Notes: generated from the sequence alone by a model not told the origin. Shown: positions 25,034 through 33,283, counted from the stretch's first letter. The stretch is 64,000 nt of DNA from a bacterium (GCA_028823995.1 JAPPFD010000006.1:1-64000), one strand, 5' to 3'. Numbers and translations are program-made.

Positions 25034-26185
25034 TTGGTAGTGCCCATGAGCGACCTGGCGGCCGAGTACCGGTCACTGAAGACTGAGATCGACGAAGCTG
25101 TGGGGCGGGTGCTGGCCAGCGGCGACTATGTCCTGGGCGACGAGCTCGAGGCGTTCGAAGCAGCCTTCGCCGACTATGTGGGGGCCCGCTATGCGATGGG
25201 CGTTGGTTCAGGGACGGCGTCTCTGCACCTGGCCCTGGCCGCCTTGAACCTGGGACCCGAAGACGAGGTCATCACCGTTCCCAACACCGACAACCCCACC
25301 GCCTCGGCGGTGACGCATGCCGGTGCGAAGGTGGTCCTGGCAGATACCACCGGGGACACCTTCACCATGGATCCGGAGAAGCTCGAGGAAAAGATCACTC
25401 CTCGCACCAAGGTGATCATCCCGGTCCACCTGTTCGGACACCCCGCCGACATGGACCCGATTTGTGAGATCGCTGACCGTCACGGGATTCTGGTGTTGGA
25501 GGACTCGGCGCTGGCGGTGGGTGGTGAGTACAAGGGACGGCGCACGGGGACCTTCGGCCCGCTGGGATGCTTCAGCACCGCGCCGGGCAAGATCCTCGGA
25601 GGATACGGAGACGGAGGAATGGTGGTCACCAACGACCCCGACCTCGCTCACCGCATCAAGGTGCTCAGAAACTACGGTCATGCGCCGGGTTTGCGACTGT
25701 CCGGGAGAGACCTGACCGGAGGAACCGGATGGAAGGTGCTGGAGGAGGGGTTCAACCAGCGTCTCGACACCATCCAGGCCGCCATCCTCGCAGCCAAGCT
25801 TCCCACCCTTGAAGACCGCATCGCCGGCCGGCGGCGAGCGGCCGCCCTTTACCGAGCCCTCTTTGCCGACACCCCGGTTACGGCCGTCCACGAGGCTCCC
25901 TGGGCCCGTCACGTCTACTTCGCGTACAACGCGATGGTCCCTGCAGGGCTTCGCGACCAGGCCCGGGAACACCTCGCCTCGCGAGGAGTCGCCAGCAGGC
26001 TGTACTACAACCCGCCCTTGCATCTCCACCCGGCCTACCGGTGGATGGGTCTCGGCCCGGGTTCCCTGCCGGTCGCTGAGGAGACCGCCTCCCGGATGAT
26101 CGGCCTACCCTGCTTCCCCCAAATCACAGAGTCGCAGGTAGAGGAAGCCGCCGCAACGCTTCTGGAGTACCTGGGCGCCGGCTGA
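25034..26185 (+). CDS. DegT/DnrJ/EryC1/StrS-type PLP aminotransferase, copy A (383 aa)
   Basis: TTG start placed by GAGGAG about 6 bases upstream and by the same start in the paralogue at 26374. Fold-type I sugar-aminotransferase signatures: GVGSGTASLHLAL, VPNTDNPTAS, PVHLFGHPADM, LEDSALAVGGEYKGRR, and the PLP Lys in APGKILGGYGDGGMV, with FNQRLDTIQAAIL and PCFPQITESQVE near the end. Members transaminate keto-sugars or, in some branches, cyclitols and other ketones. No nucleotide-sugar genes lie around it, so a non-polysaccharide role is possible. Tandem paralogue follows 188 bases downstream. Confidence 0.88.
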   Translation: MVVPMSDLAAEYRSLKTEIDEAVGRVLASGDYVLGDELEAFEAAFADYVGARYAMGVGSGTASLHLALAALNLGPEDEVITVPNTDNPTASAVTHAGAKVVLADTTGDTFTMDPEKLEEKITPRTKVIIPVHLFGHPADMDPICEIADRHGILVLEDSALAVGGEYKGRRTGTFGPLGCFSTAPGKILGGYGDGGMVVTNDPDLAHRIKVLRNYGHAPGLRLSGRDLTGGTGWKVLEEGFNQRLDTIQAAILAAKLPTLEDRIAGRRRAAALYRALFADTPVTAVHEAPWARHVYFAYNAMVPAGLRDQAREHLASRGVASRLYYNPPLHLHPAYRWMGLGPGSLPVAEETASRMIGLPCFPQITESQVEEAAATLLEYLGAG

Positions 26186-26336
26186 GCACCTCGATCAATC
26201 CCCACGAGCGGTGACGGATCTCGGAACCGGGCGAGTTTCCTAGGGCCGGGAGCCCATGGCCCCGTCTCCTCGTTCCCTGCCCGGAGATCCAGGCAGAGCA
26301 TGGTGCTTTTCATTGCCCGCGCAGTCTGCCCAGGGC

Positions 26337-26342
26337 TAACAT
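26337..26342 (+). promoter_or_regulatory. Candidate -10 element (TAACAT) of the second DegT gene
   Basis: Counterpart of TAAGAT upstream of the first copy; lies 32 bases before the TTG start at 26374. Its presence suggests that each paralogue has its own promoter rather than both being read from one. Confidence 0.35.
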
Positions 26343-26373
26343 TTCGCATATCCAACCGACAGAGGAGCACCCC

Positions 26374-27516
26374 TTGGCAGTCCCCAGCAGCAATCTGGCC
26401 GCCGAATACCAGTCGCTGAAGCCCGAGATCGACGAGGCGATCATGCGAGTCCTGGCCAGCGGCAACTACGTACTCGGCGAGGAGTTGGAGGCTTTCGAGA
26501 AAGACTTCGCCGATTACCAGAACGCCCGGTTCGCCATGGGGGTGGGTTCGGGCACCGCTTCTTTGCATCTCGCCCTGGAGGCGATGGACCTGCAGCCTGG
26601 CGACGAGGTGATCACGGTCCCCAACACCGACAATCCAACCGCTTCGGTGGTGACCCATGCCGGCGCCAAGGTGGTGCTGGCAGACACCACCCCCGACACC
26701 TTCAACATGGATCCCGAGAAACTGGAGCAATACATCACTCCCCGCACCAAGGTGATCCTCCCCGTGCACCTGTTCGGCCATCCCGCCGACATGGATCCCA
26801 TCATGGAGATCGCCGATCACCACGGCATAACGGTGATCGAGGACGCCTGTCTTGCCATCGGGTCCGAGTACAAAGGGCGGCGGATGGGGACCTACGGCCC
26901 GCTCGGGTGCTTCAGCGTGGCGCCCGGAAAGATCCTGGGAGGGTACGGGGACGGTGGGATGATCGTCTCCAACGACCCCGACATGGCCGAGAGGATCCGC
27001 GTGCTACGCAACTACGGCCACGCGCCCCGCGTGCCGCGCTTTCCCGGAGACCTGACGGGGGGCAAGTGGACGGTGCTCGAGGAAGGCTTCAATCAGCGTC
27101 TCGACACCATCCAGGCGGCCATTCTCAGAGCCAAGCTCCCCACCCTGGACGACCGCATCGCCGGCCGTCGACGGGCTGCCGCCATCTACCGGGAGATTTT
27201 TGAGGATACGCCGGTGACCGCCGCCCACGAGGAGCCTTGGGCAAAGCACGTCTATTTCGCCTACAACGCAATGCTCGACAATCGCGACGAGGCCCAGGAG
27301 TACATGAACTCACGGGGCATTCCCGCCCGGCTGATCTACAACCCGCCACTTCATCTCCATCCCGCCTATAGCTGGATGGGACTCGGACCGGGCTCCTTGC
27401 CGACGGCCGAGTACACCGCGTCGCGGATGCTCGGACTGCCATGCTTCCCCCAGATCACCGAGTCACAAGTGGAGGAAGTCGCCACGACCCTCGTGAAGTT
27501 CGCCGAAGGCGGCTGA
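26374..27516 (+). CDS. DegT/DnrJ/EryC1/StrS-type PLP aminotransferase, copy B (380 aa)
   Basis: Clear paralogue of the gene at 25034, aligned over its whole length with few gaps. TTG start with GAGGAG upstream, as in copy A. PLP Lys in APGKILGGYGDGGMI; EDACLAIGSEYKGRR replaces the copy A motif. Differences are concentrated around residues 215-225 (RVPRFPGDLTGGKW against GLRLSGRDLTGGTGW) and in the C-terminal third, which borders the substrate pocket in this family. The pair may therefore have different substrates. It converges with the VapBC pair, with a hairpin between. Confidence 0.88.
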   Translation: MAVPSSNLAAEYQSLKPEIDEAIMRVLASGNYVLGEELEAFEKDFADYQNARFAMGVGSGTASLHLALEAMDLQPGDEVITVPNTDNPTASVVTHAGAKVVLADTTPDTFNMDPEKLEQYITPRTKVILPVHLFGHPADMDPIMEIADHHGITVIEDACLAIGSEYKGRRMGTYGPLGCFSVAPGKILGGYGDGGMIVSNDPDMAERIRVLRNYGHAPRVPRFPGDLTGGKWTVLEEGFNQRLDTIQAAILRAKLPTLDDRIAGRRRAAAIYREIFEDTPVTAAHEEPWAKHVYFAYNAMLDNRDEAQEYMNSRGIPARLIYNPPLHLHPAYSWMGLGPGSLPTAEYTASRMLGLPCFPQITESQVEEVATTLVKFAEGG

Positions 27517-27540
27517 CGGACAACTAAGACCGGAGTCGAG

Positions 27541-27561
27541 GAACCCTGGTTTCAAGGGTTC
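27541..27561. terminator. Bidirectional terminator hairpin
   Basis: Perfect 7-bp stem GAACCCT/AGGGTTC with a 7-base loop between the converging aminotransferase and VapC genes. It overlaps the VapC stop codon and lies 24 bases after the aminotransferase stop, so it may serve both directions. Confidence 0.5.
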
Positions 27562-27959
27562 TGTTGGGGCCTGACTTCGACAAACCCTGCCGCCGTAAAG
27601 TCGCCGTCGAACGCCAATGACTCGGATATCCGCTCCCGGCGCATAATCTCGAAACTCGTGGCGTCCACATAGGAATACGTCCGCTCGTCGTGGCGATTAA
27701 GCCATGCCCAGGCTCGCTCGTCTATGGATTCGTCCACTACCGCGACAGACACCCGGTTTGACCGATTGACGGTTTCAACGAAGCGCACTGCCGCGGAGTG
27801 ACCGGCCCTCCTACGGAGCCATGTCCATGTCTCTCCGACCACCAGGTTCGAAGTCCGCACGGGGCGACGATCTTGCTTCCAAAGCCGCACGGCATCAGAA
27901 TGCCGGCGGTCTCGAGGAACTTGGAGGGCGACCCAGAAGGACGTGTCGGCGAACCTCAC
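27552..27959 (-). CDS. vapC: PIN-domain toxin, VapC-like (135 aa)
   Basis: PIN-domain acidic residues are visible: Asp5 in FADTSFWVAL, Glu in VGETWTWLRR, Asp in YVDATSFEIM and a final Asp in AFDGDF. These four form the Mg-binding RNase site. Length is typical of VapC. Its ATG overlaps the stop of the antitoxin gene by four bases. Expected role: ribonuclease toxin held inactive by the VapB protein. The pair is a mobile type of module and may be a recent addition. Confidence 0.85.
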   Translation of the reverse strand: MRFADTSFWVALQVPRDRRHSDAVRLWKQDRRPVRTSNLVVGETWTWLRRRAGHSAAVRFVETVNRSNRVSVAVVDESIDERAWAWLNRHDERTYSYVDATSFEIMRRERISESLAFDGDFTAAGFVEVRPQQNP

Positions 27960-28180
27960 GTCTCCAGCCCGTATATCACCGAATCGAGATCGTCATCGGG
28001 ATCCACGTTCAGACCACCGATCAACTCATCAACCGCATCGCCGGGAGTATCGAAGTAGGCCTCTAACGAGGCCCGGACCGCGTCGCGGACCAGGGCAGAT
28101 CGAGATGTCCCTAGCCGAGTCGCCTCGGCTGACAGAGCCTCATCAAGGTCTGGTTCCACATAGAGCTGTATACGCCGCAT
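27956..28180 (-). CDS. vapB: Ribbon-helix-helix antitoxin, VapB-like (74 aa)
   Basis: N-terminal RRIQLYVEPDLDEALSAEAT followed by GTSRSALVRDAVRASL is a CopG/ribbon-helix-helix DNA-binding domain. The acidic C-terminus (NVDPDDDLDSVIYG) would wrap the PIN toxin. It likely forms a dimer that represses its own promoter. No Shine-Dalgarno is present before ATG; the palindrome and -10-like sequence touch the start, so translation is probably leaderless. Confidence 0.85.
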   Translation of the reverse strand: MRRIQLYVEPDLDEALSAEATRLGTSRSALVRDAVRASLEAYFDTPGDAVDELIGGLNVDPDDDLDSVIYGLET

Positions 28181-28181
28181 C

Positions 28182-28192
28182 TATACAGTATA
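28182..28192 (-). promoter_or_regulatory. vapBC operator/promoter (TATACAGTATA palindrome)
   Basis: An 11-bp palindrome (TATAC-A-GTATA) abuts the antitoxin start codon. On the coding strand it reads GTATACTGTATAG then ATG; TATACT would be a good -10 with transcription starting at or next to the ATG. A further GTATAC half-site lies at 28168-28173 within the first codons. RHH antitoxins usually bind such paired sites for autorepression. Confidence 0.5.
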
Positions 28193-28206
28193 CACCATCG
28201 CCTAAC

Positions 28207-29022
28207 TCAACCGTCGATCAGTTCCTGGTGCAGAATCTCGGGATCCAGGTTTTCCGATCTCACTCGCAGATCCAGGTAGAGCACGGTTGCTACCACCCAT
28301 GAGAAGGGCAAGCCGAATACGTTGAGCAGCAGGACTGCCCAGTGGTAGGGAAGCACCCTGTAAATGACCAGAAAAGGCACCGCCACCACCAGCAGGGCCA
28401 GCAAAAGGACCTTGACGGTTCGCCACAGGTTCGGCAGGACCAGCTTCCATGACCGCACCAGGCTGGGGATGGCGGCCGTACCCTCCACCGTCAAGCCCAT
28501 GGGGGCCACCCACCACGTCATCGCCAGACAGATGGCGGGGAGGACCATCACGAAAGTCCACAACAGGAAAGGCAGCAAGGTCTCGGGCGGCATTGAGAAG
28601 GGATCGTCGCCGTAGGAGCTCACCTCGGCGGCGAACCCCGGTGCAACCACAGCCAGGATGGCTGATCCGATCATGGTCATGACGGCAGCCACCGCGGCCA
28701 CGGCCAACGCGAAGACCACCACCATCAGGAGCATGTTCCCGTACTGTCTCCAGGCCATCCGTATCGCTTCGGCCGCCGAGAAGTGAAGGCCGACACAATG
28801 GGAGGCCACGATGCGTATGAAGGCCCCGATCGCCAGGAGTTCCGCAAACAGCAGCAGGATGCTCATCATCAAGCCGACGCCGGGAAGCCACTGGAGAAGG
28901 GAGGGGATGGCTAATAGGGTGAGGCTCACCCCGATCAGCGACCCGAAACGTCGCTTATAGAGGTCCCAGGAGAATCGGACGACCTCTCCGGTCCCAAGCG
29001 GTCGAAAATCTGGCATCTCCAT
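28207..29022 (-). CDS. Polytopic membrane protein of unknown function (271 aa)
   Basis: Six or so hydrophobic segments (for example GVSLTLLAIPSLLQWL, MSILLLFAELLAIGAFI, MLLMVVVFALAVAAVAAVM, LLLALLVVAVPFLVIY). The N-terminus GEVVRFSWDLYKRRFGSLI (a short amphipathic entry before TM1) and the overall arrangement resemble YciC-like or glycerophosphodiester-phosphodiesterase-associated membrane domains of unknown role. It starts 22 bases after the amidase stop codon on the same strand, so it may be the last gene of the RidA-AtzG-amidase operon; a transport role for the amidase product is conceivable but unproven. Confidence 0.65.
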   Translation of the reverse strand: MEMPDFRPLGTGEVVRFSWDLYKRRFGSLIGVSLTLLAIPSLLQWLPGVGLMMSILLLFAELLAIGAFIRIVASHCVGLHFSAAEAIRMAWRQYGNMLLMVVVFALAVAAVAAVMTMIGSAILAVVAPGFAAEVSSYGDDPFSMPPETLLPFLLWTFVMVLPAICLAMTWWVAPMGLTVEGTAAIPSLVRSWKLVLPNLWRTVKVLLLALLVVAVPFLVIYRVLPYHWAVLLLNVFGLPFSWVVATVLYLDLRVRSENLDPEILHQELIDG

Positions 29023-29044
29023 TGCTTGGTGAGAGAGCGTACCC

Positions 29045-30463
29045 CTATAAGGCAGGTCCGCCGACGGAGATGGGAGGGACCAGGTCCCAACCGGCCGCAG
29101 TGTGGTAGGCCTGTCCGATGCGGGAGATCCCGGTCTCGGCCAGGGGACGGCCGATGAACTGCAGTCCGATGGGAAGCCCGGCGGGGTCGAAGCCGCACGG
29201 GACGGACAGGGCGGGCACGCCGGTCAGGTTCCATGGGGCGGTGGTCCGTACATACGCCGAGATCACCTCCTCGGTCGGACCTCCGTAGTCGAAGGAGTCC
29301 TGGTCCTTCAGAGCGGCGGTGGCCGCAAGGGTGGGTGAGACCATCCCGGTGAGGCGGTTCGCTTCAAAGCACTCCCGCACTCCCCGCCGGATGCGCTCCC
29401 GTGCCCTCAGAGCCGTCAGGTAACGCTCGGTGGGCATCATCAGCCCGGTCGCAAGGAGCGCCCCTATACCGGAGTCGATCAAGTGTGGCGCTTCTGCCAA
29501 CAGCCTCTGGTGGTAGGCGGCGCCTTCGGCGCTGAACACGGCGTATTCCACCTCCATCACCATGTCGAGTTCCTGGATCTCGACCGGCATGACCTCCGCC
29601 CCCAAGTCGGCCAGCAGCCTGACCGCCGCTTCGAAGGCATCGCCCACCGCCGGTTGGATCAGCGGGCCCCGGTAACGCTCGATGACACCAAGCCTCACGC
29701 CTTCCAAACCGCCATGTGAGGCGGGGTAACCGTCCGGGGGGCGGTCGACCAGGGTGGTGGGATCGGAAGGGTGGGAACCCGAGATCACCGATTGGACGAG
29801 GATGCAGTCGGCAGGAGTGGGCGCCAGGGGTCCGATGTGGTCGAGCGACCAACTGAGGGCAGCCACTCCGCTGCGGGGAACTCTCCCGTAGGTTCCCTTC
29901 AGCCCGGCTGTCCCGCACAGGGAGGCGGGGATCCGGATGGAGCCGCCGGTGTCGCTCCCGAGCGCCGCGGCCGTGATACCCGCCGAGACCGCCGCTCCCG
30001 AACCCCCGCTGGAACCACCCGGGATCCGGCCGGTGTCCCAGGGGTTGGAGGCCGGAGGGGACTCAACCCCGCACGCCAACTCGTGGGTGGTGGTCTTGCC
30101 CACGATCACTGCCCCCGCCGCTCGGAGGCGTTCCACCACCGGCGCGTCACGCTCGGCAGCCTGCACACCCGAATAGGCAGGCGAGCCGCACTCAGTGGGA
30201 TGTCCGGCCATGTCGATGATGTCTTTGACGCCCACCGGGATGCCTGCCAGTGGACCCGGGTCGATCCCCCGGGCAAGTTGACGGTCAACCCGATCGGCGG
30301 CGTCCCGGGCGCCCTGATGGTCGATGACCACAAAGGCTTGCAACTGCGGGTTGAGTTCCTCCGCGGCCGCCAGGGACCGATCGGCAACCTCCCGGGCCGA
30401 CACCTCACCGGACCGAATCTGTCGGCCAAGCGCTGCTATGACCCCGGGAGGGTTCACTCCCAT
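29045..30463 (-). CDS. Amidase-signature hydrolase, AtzE/GatA-like (472 aa)
   Basis: Ser-cisSer-Lys amidase. Lys in GIPVGVKDIID (about residue 80), the Gly/Ser-rich loop GGSSGGSGAAVSAG with the cis-Ser, and the nucleophile Ser in GSDTGGSIRIPAS are all present. It starts with a 10-base overlap of a small AtzG-like gene. That pairing, a large amidase with a tiny upstream partner, is known for 1-carboxybiuret hydrolase AtzE-AtzG and is related to GatA-GatC. The amide substrate here is not known. Length is normal. Confidence 0.85.
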   Translation of the reverse strand: MGVNPPGVIAALGRQIRSGEVSAREVADRSLAAAEELNPQLQAFVVIDHQGARDAADRVDRQLARGIDPGPLAGIPVGVKDIIDMAGHPTECGSPAYSGVQAAERDAPVVERLRAAGAVIVGKTTTHELACGVESPPASNPWDTGRIPGGSSGGSGAAVSAGITAAALGSDTGGSIRIPASLCGTAGLKGTYGRVPRSGVAALSWSLDHIGPLAPTPADCILVQSVISGSHPSDPTTLVDRPPDGYPASHGGLEGVRLGVIERYRGPLIQPAVGDAFEAAVRLLADLGAEVMPVEIQELDMVMEVEYAVFSAEGAAYHQRLLAEAPHLIDSGIGALLATGLMMPTERYLTALRARERIRRGVRECFEANRLTGMVSPTLAATAALKDQDSFDYGGPTEEVISAYVRTTAPWNLTGVPALSVPCGFDPAGLPIGLQFIGRPLAETGISRIGQAYHTAAGWDLVPPISVGGPAL

Positions 30464-30639
30464 CGCGGGTCGAACTTCAATGCAGGCTCGTCCGCGTGGG
30501 CCAAATGCTCCCGTAGCGAGTCGATCCCGGCCTTCTGGCCCTCGAGCATGGCGGCCAACTCCGCCGAGTCCCAGTCGTCAGGATCCAACCCGGCCGCCGA
30601 AAGCATGGCGTCCACCTCTTCGGGACCGAGGGTGCTCAC
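30454..30639 (-). CDS. AtzG/GatC-like small amidase partner (61 aa)
   Basis: A short gene between RidA and the amidase. GTG start at 30639 overlaps the RidA stop codon (GTGA), and its own stop overlaps the amidase start by 10 bases. The product runs VSTLGPEEVDAMLSAAGLD to the C-terminal EPALKFDPRW. Two helices followed by an extended 'EPA-x-x-F-x-P' tail are how AtzG and GatC wrap their amidase subunit. Similarity to AtzG is by pattern, not close identity. Role: stabilising subunit of the downstream amidase. Confidence 0.65.
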   Translation of the reverse strand: MSTLGPEEVDAMLSAAGLDPDDWDSAELAAMLEGQKAGIDSLREHLAHADEPALKFDPRWE

Positions 30640-31025
30640 TGCGGGATGACGGCGATGACATCCACCTCGAGTTTGAGCCCCGGGAGGCCCAGAGCAGCCG
30701 CCTGACAGGCGGTGACCGCCGGATAGGGACCCCCGTCGAACACGCGACGGCGCACCTCCATCTCCTCGGGGAGTTCCCGGATGTCCTGGCAGAAGTAGGT
30801 GATCTTCACGATGTTGGCCACCGAACCTCCGCAGGCCTCCAAGATCTCGGCGATGTTGCCCCAGATCTGTTCGGCCTGCTCTCCGGTGGTCTCGCCCACG
30901 ATCTCTCCCGAGGAGTCGAACGCCACCTGACCGGCCAGGTAGACGGTGTCGCCGGCCCGGACGGCGTGGGAGTAGGGCTCGGGAGGCTCGGATAGGCCGT
31001 CTGGGTTGATGGCCTCGATGTTCAC
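30636..31025 (-). CDS. RidA/YjgF-family protein lacking the catalytic Arg (129 aa)
   Basis: GTG start. RidA fold signatures are clear (YSHAVRAGDTVYLAGQVAFD, EQAEQIWGNIAEILEACGG). In imine/enamine deaminases the C-terminal motif is PAR; here it reads YPAVTACQAA, with Val in place of Arg105. Such proteins belong to the Rid subfamilies found next to catabolic genes, whose activity is mostly unknown; in biuret and ureide pathways they may split carbamates or remove reactive intermediates. It is translationally coupled to the AtzG-like gene. Confidence 0.85.
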   Translation of the reverse strand: MNIEAINPDGLSEPPEPYSHAVRAGDTVYLAGQVAFDSSGEIVGETTGEQAEQIWGNIAEILEACGGSVANIVKITYFCQDIRELPEEMEVRRRVFDGGPYPAVTACQAAALGLPGLKLEVDVIAVIPQ

Positions 31026-31118
31026 CCCGGAGTTTCCTTCGTATCAGGACGAGCCGTGCGCCGGAGCGCCTTCCCGATGATGTCAACCGGGTCGGGCGAC
31101 ACCGCCGCCTGCGCTCCC

Positions 31119-32285
31119 TCAGACATCCAGGTTGACGAGTACGTCTTCGGGGTACGTGAGGCGCTCGCCGCCGGTGGGAGTCACCCGGATGTTGTCGGCA
31201 AGCGAGAGAGCGGACACCGACTGGTATGCGGCAGGATCGCTGAAGGTCGAGTGGGGATGGAGATTGATCACCATGTCGGTCTCCATGAGCCGCTCCTTCC
31301 CCGGCGACCACGGGGGCTCCAGGGAGTCCGTGCCAAGACCGTGGGCGCTGTAAGACACCAACTCCCGGCCTCCGAGGCCGTACTTGTCGTTGACCCGGTC
31401 GCGGGCCGCCAGGACGTCATCGGAGGAGTGGCCGCTCTTCATCGCGTCTATGCAAGCCTGGAAGACCTCACATCGAATCTCCCAGAAGCGCTTGGCCTCA
31501 TCGGAGGGCTTCCCGAAGCAGTAATTGCGTCTCAACTCCAACCAGTATCCGGATGGGCCTTGCCACTCCAGGTCTATGGAGAGGTATTCGCCCCGTTCGA
31601 ACGGGGCGTGCCTCCCGAGGGTAAGGGCCCTGGGGGAAGTACGGCCGGTCTGGGCTATCCCGGTCATGCAACCGTACTGGCGAACCAGCCGGTGAGCCTC
31701 GGCCATGACGTCGATCTCGAGGGCCCCAGGACGTATGTGAGCTTCAAGGCTGCGAAACACCTGCTTGAGAATCCACGAGGTCTCCCGGTGGTTCTCCATC
31801 TCCTCGGGGCTCTTTTTGATGCGGACGTCGTCGAAGAGGTCGGTGGCGTCCACCAGGGTGGCGCCGGGCGCCAACTTTCCCAGACCGCTCATGAGCGCAT
31901 AGGTGGTGATGTCGGCCAGCCCCGCCATCCCGATGGTCCCGTTCGAATAGCCGTGGTCGGAGAGAATCCCGGCGATCTCCACCTCGGGGGTTTGGGTGTG
32001 CCGGGCGTCCTGGATCCAGTTCACCATCATCGCCATGCGTTTGCCTCCCCAAAGAGGATCGCCTATGTAGGATGGCTCACCGTCGGCGGGCAGCACCACG
32101 ATCCCCCATCCGGCCGCCTGCCAGATGTCGCTCACGTATTGGACGCGGCCTCGCATGAAGTCGTCGCCGCGACAGTAGATGACCAGGGCGTCGATCCCCG
32201 CTCCGGCCATGGCCTCGCGCAGCACTTTGTAACGTCTCGCCCGCTCAGCGGGAGAGGAAATATGGCTTATAGGTCCCTTTGCCAT
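31119..32285 (-). CDS. M24-family (creatinase/prolidase-like) protein 1, altered metal site (388 aa)
   Basis: N-terminal creatinase_N-type domain (about residues 10-150) and C-terminal pita-bread M24 domain. The five ligands of metal-dependent members (D-D-H-E-E) are not kept: first Asp present (SIDLEW), second is Glu (YWLELRR), His present (YSAHGLGTDSLEPPW), fourth Glu replaced in INLHPH, fifth replaced in LSLADNI. The family also includes metal-free creatinase and ectoine hydrolase, so a C-N hydrolase is more likely than a peptidase. Clear paralogues are at 34368 and 51131. It is 93 bases ahead of the RidA gene on the same strand. Confidence 0.8.
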   Translation of the reverse strand: MAKGPISHISSPAERARRYKVLREAMAGAGIDALVIYCRGDDFMRGRVQYVSDIWQAAGWGIVVLPADGEPSYIGDPLWGGKRMAMMVNWIQDARHTQTPEVEIAGILSDHGYSNGTIGMAGLADITTYALMSGLGKLAPGATLVDATDLFDDVRIKKSPEEMENHRETSWILKQVFRSLEAHIRPGALEIDVMAEAHRLVRQYGCMTGIAQTGRTSPRALTLGRHAPFERGEYLSIDLEWQGPSGYWLELRRNYCFGKPSDEAKRFWEIRCEVFQACIDAMKSGHSSDDVLAARDRVNDKYGLGGRELVSYSAHGLGTDSLEPPWSPGKERLMETDMVINLHPHSTFSDPAAYQSVSALSLADNIRVTPTGGERLTYPEDVLVNLDV

Positions 32286-32330
32286 GTTTACTCAACTCCT
32301 TTGTGTACGGCCTGTGTCTCTCAAGAAACT

Positions 32331-32642
32331 CTACGAGGACAGAATCAGCAAGACCTCTTCCCTCAAAGCCAAAGCAACAACACGTGCCGTTTCTTCGTTG
32401 CTATCCAAGATACTGCCAATGTCGCGTCTCAGGGCGGCGCTCATCGCCTTTTCAATACCGACAGGGATCGGGTCTTTCCACGCCGTCACAAGCAATGAGA
32501 AGAGATTGCTCAGGACACAGTAGGCGACATTGCCGGTGGCCCAGCATTATTCCTCACACCATTGAGCCAGATCACCAAGTTGGGCAGGTGGAAATGCTCC
32601 GACCCCGCGTTCGGCGAGTCGCCGCAAGGACGCTTTATCCAA
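32331..32642 (-). pseudogene. Broken small gene after the pyrE-like gene (in-frame TAA)
   Basis: Downstream of the pyrE-like gene one frame codes without interruption for 104 codons except for a single TAA at 32547-32549. It begins at TTG 32642, overlapping the pyrE stop (TTGGATAA). First part: MDKASLRRLAERGVGAFPPA and onward to QWCEE, then stop; second part: CWATGNVAYCVLSNLFSLLV, on through KDPIPVGIEKAMSAALRRD to a TAG. Both parts look like real protein in the same frame and share the lower GC of the pyrE-like gene. Likely a nonsense-mutated accessory gene, two separate tiny ORFs, or a sequencing error. I do not recognise the family. Confidence 0.5.
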
Positions 32643-33207
32643 AGCGCACTGGAGGGATGTCTAGATCCTCATAGGTCGCCATCGGATAATACGCAACACC
32701 TGCTTCTTCAAACCGCTGCCGAGCCAAGTCTCCCCGATCCACAAGGGTCACAGCAGCCACAACCCGGGCTCCAGTCTCCTGAATAGCACTAAGAGCCTTG
32801 AAAATCGAACCGCCTGTTGTCACTACATCATCGACCAAGAGCACCTTGTCGGCCGCGCCGATCCGGGCGCCCTCAATCTGACGTCGCGTCCCACGGTCCT
32901 TTGCTTCCTTTCGCACGAAGAACCACTCAGTGTCACTGACGGCCGCCACTCCGACCGCAAGTGCATCGGCGCCCAGGGTAAGTCCGCCAACCGCGTCGAA
33001 ACTATGGCCGCCCTCGGTAACAGTTTCAAGAATGGCCTCCGAGGCAATCCGGAGATCGCTCCATCTCGCGAGGGCCTCCTTACCGTCAATAAAGTGAGAC
33101 GACCAAGCCCCCGAGGCCAGCTTAATAGGCTCGGGGAGTTCCTGAAGAGCTGACTCACACAAAATGGAAAGAAGCTGGTCGCGCCATTTGAGAGTCAATG
33201 TAGACAT
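32635..33207 (-). CDS. Orotate phosphoribosyltransferase-like protein (190 aa)
   Basis: PRPP-binding loop VLLVDDVVTTGGSI and the PyrE-type dimer loop VRKEAKDRGTRRQIEGA are present, with FDAVGGLTLGADALAV typical of OMP synthase. It would join orotate and PRPP, or in a salvage variant another base. GC and codon use are visibly lower than in flanking genes, and no other pyrimidine genes are near, so it may be acquired and may not be the housekeeping PyrE. It overlaps a disrupted small gene downstream. Upstream 76 bases are AT-rich and probably hold its promoter. Confidence 0.8.
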   Translation of the reverse strand: MSTLTLKWRDQLLSILCESALQELPEPIKLASGAWSSHFIDGKEALARWSDLRIASEAILETVTEGGHSFDAVGGLTLGADALAVGVAAVSDTEWFFVRKEAKDRGTRRQIEGARIGAADKVLLVDDVVTTGGSIFKALSAIQETGARVVAAVTLVDRGDLARQRFEEAGVAYYPMATYEDLDIPPVRFG

Positions 33208-33283
33208 GAATGTTCAGCCATAAATCACACTAATGTAATCCGCTTTAACCTCGTGGGATTCTACGCGCAAAACCTCCGATCAT

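Noticed and set aside
31056-32498. 480-aa plus-strand ORF over the first M24 gene
   Set aside because: Shadow frame; similar shadows appear over the other two M24 genes because of shared codon bias.
32547-32549. Recoded stop codon in the pyrE-linked small gene
   Set aside because: TAA has no established recoding to an extra amino acid in actinobacteria and no recoding hairpin is obvious; a disabling mutation or error is simpler.
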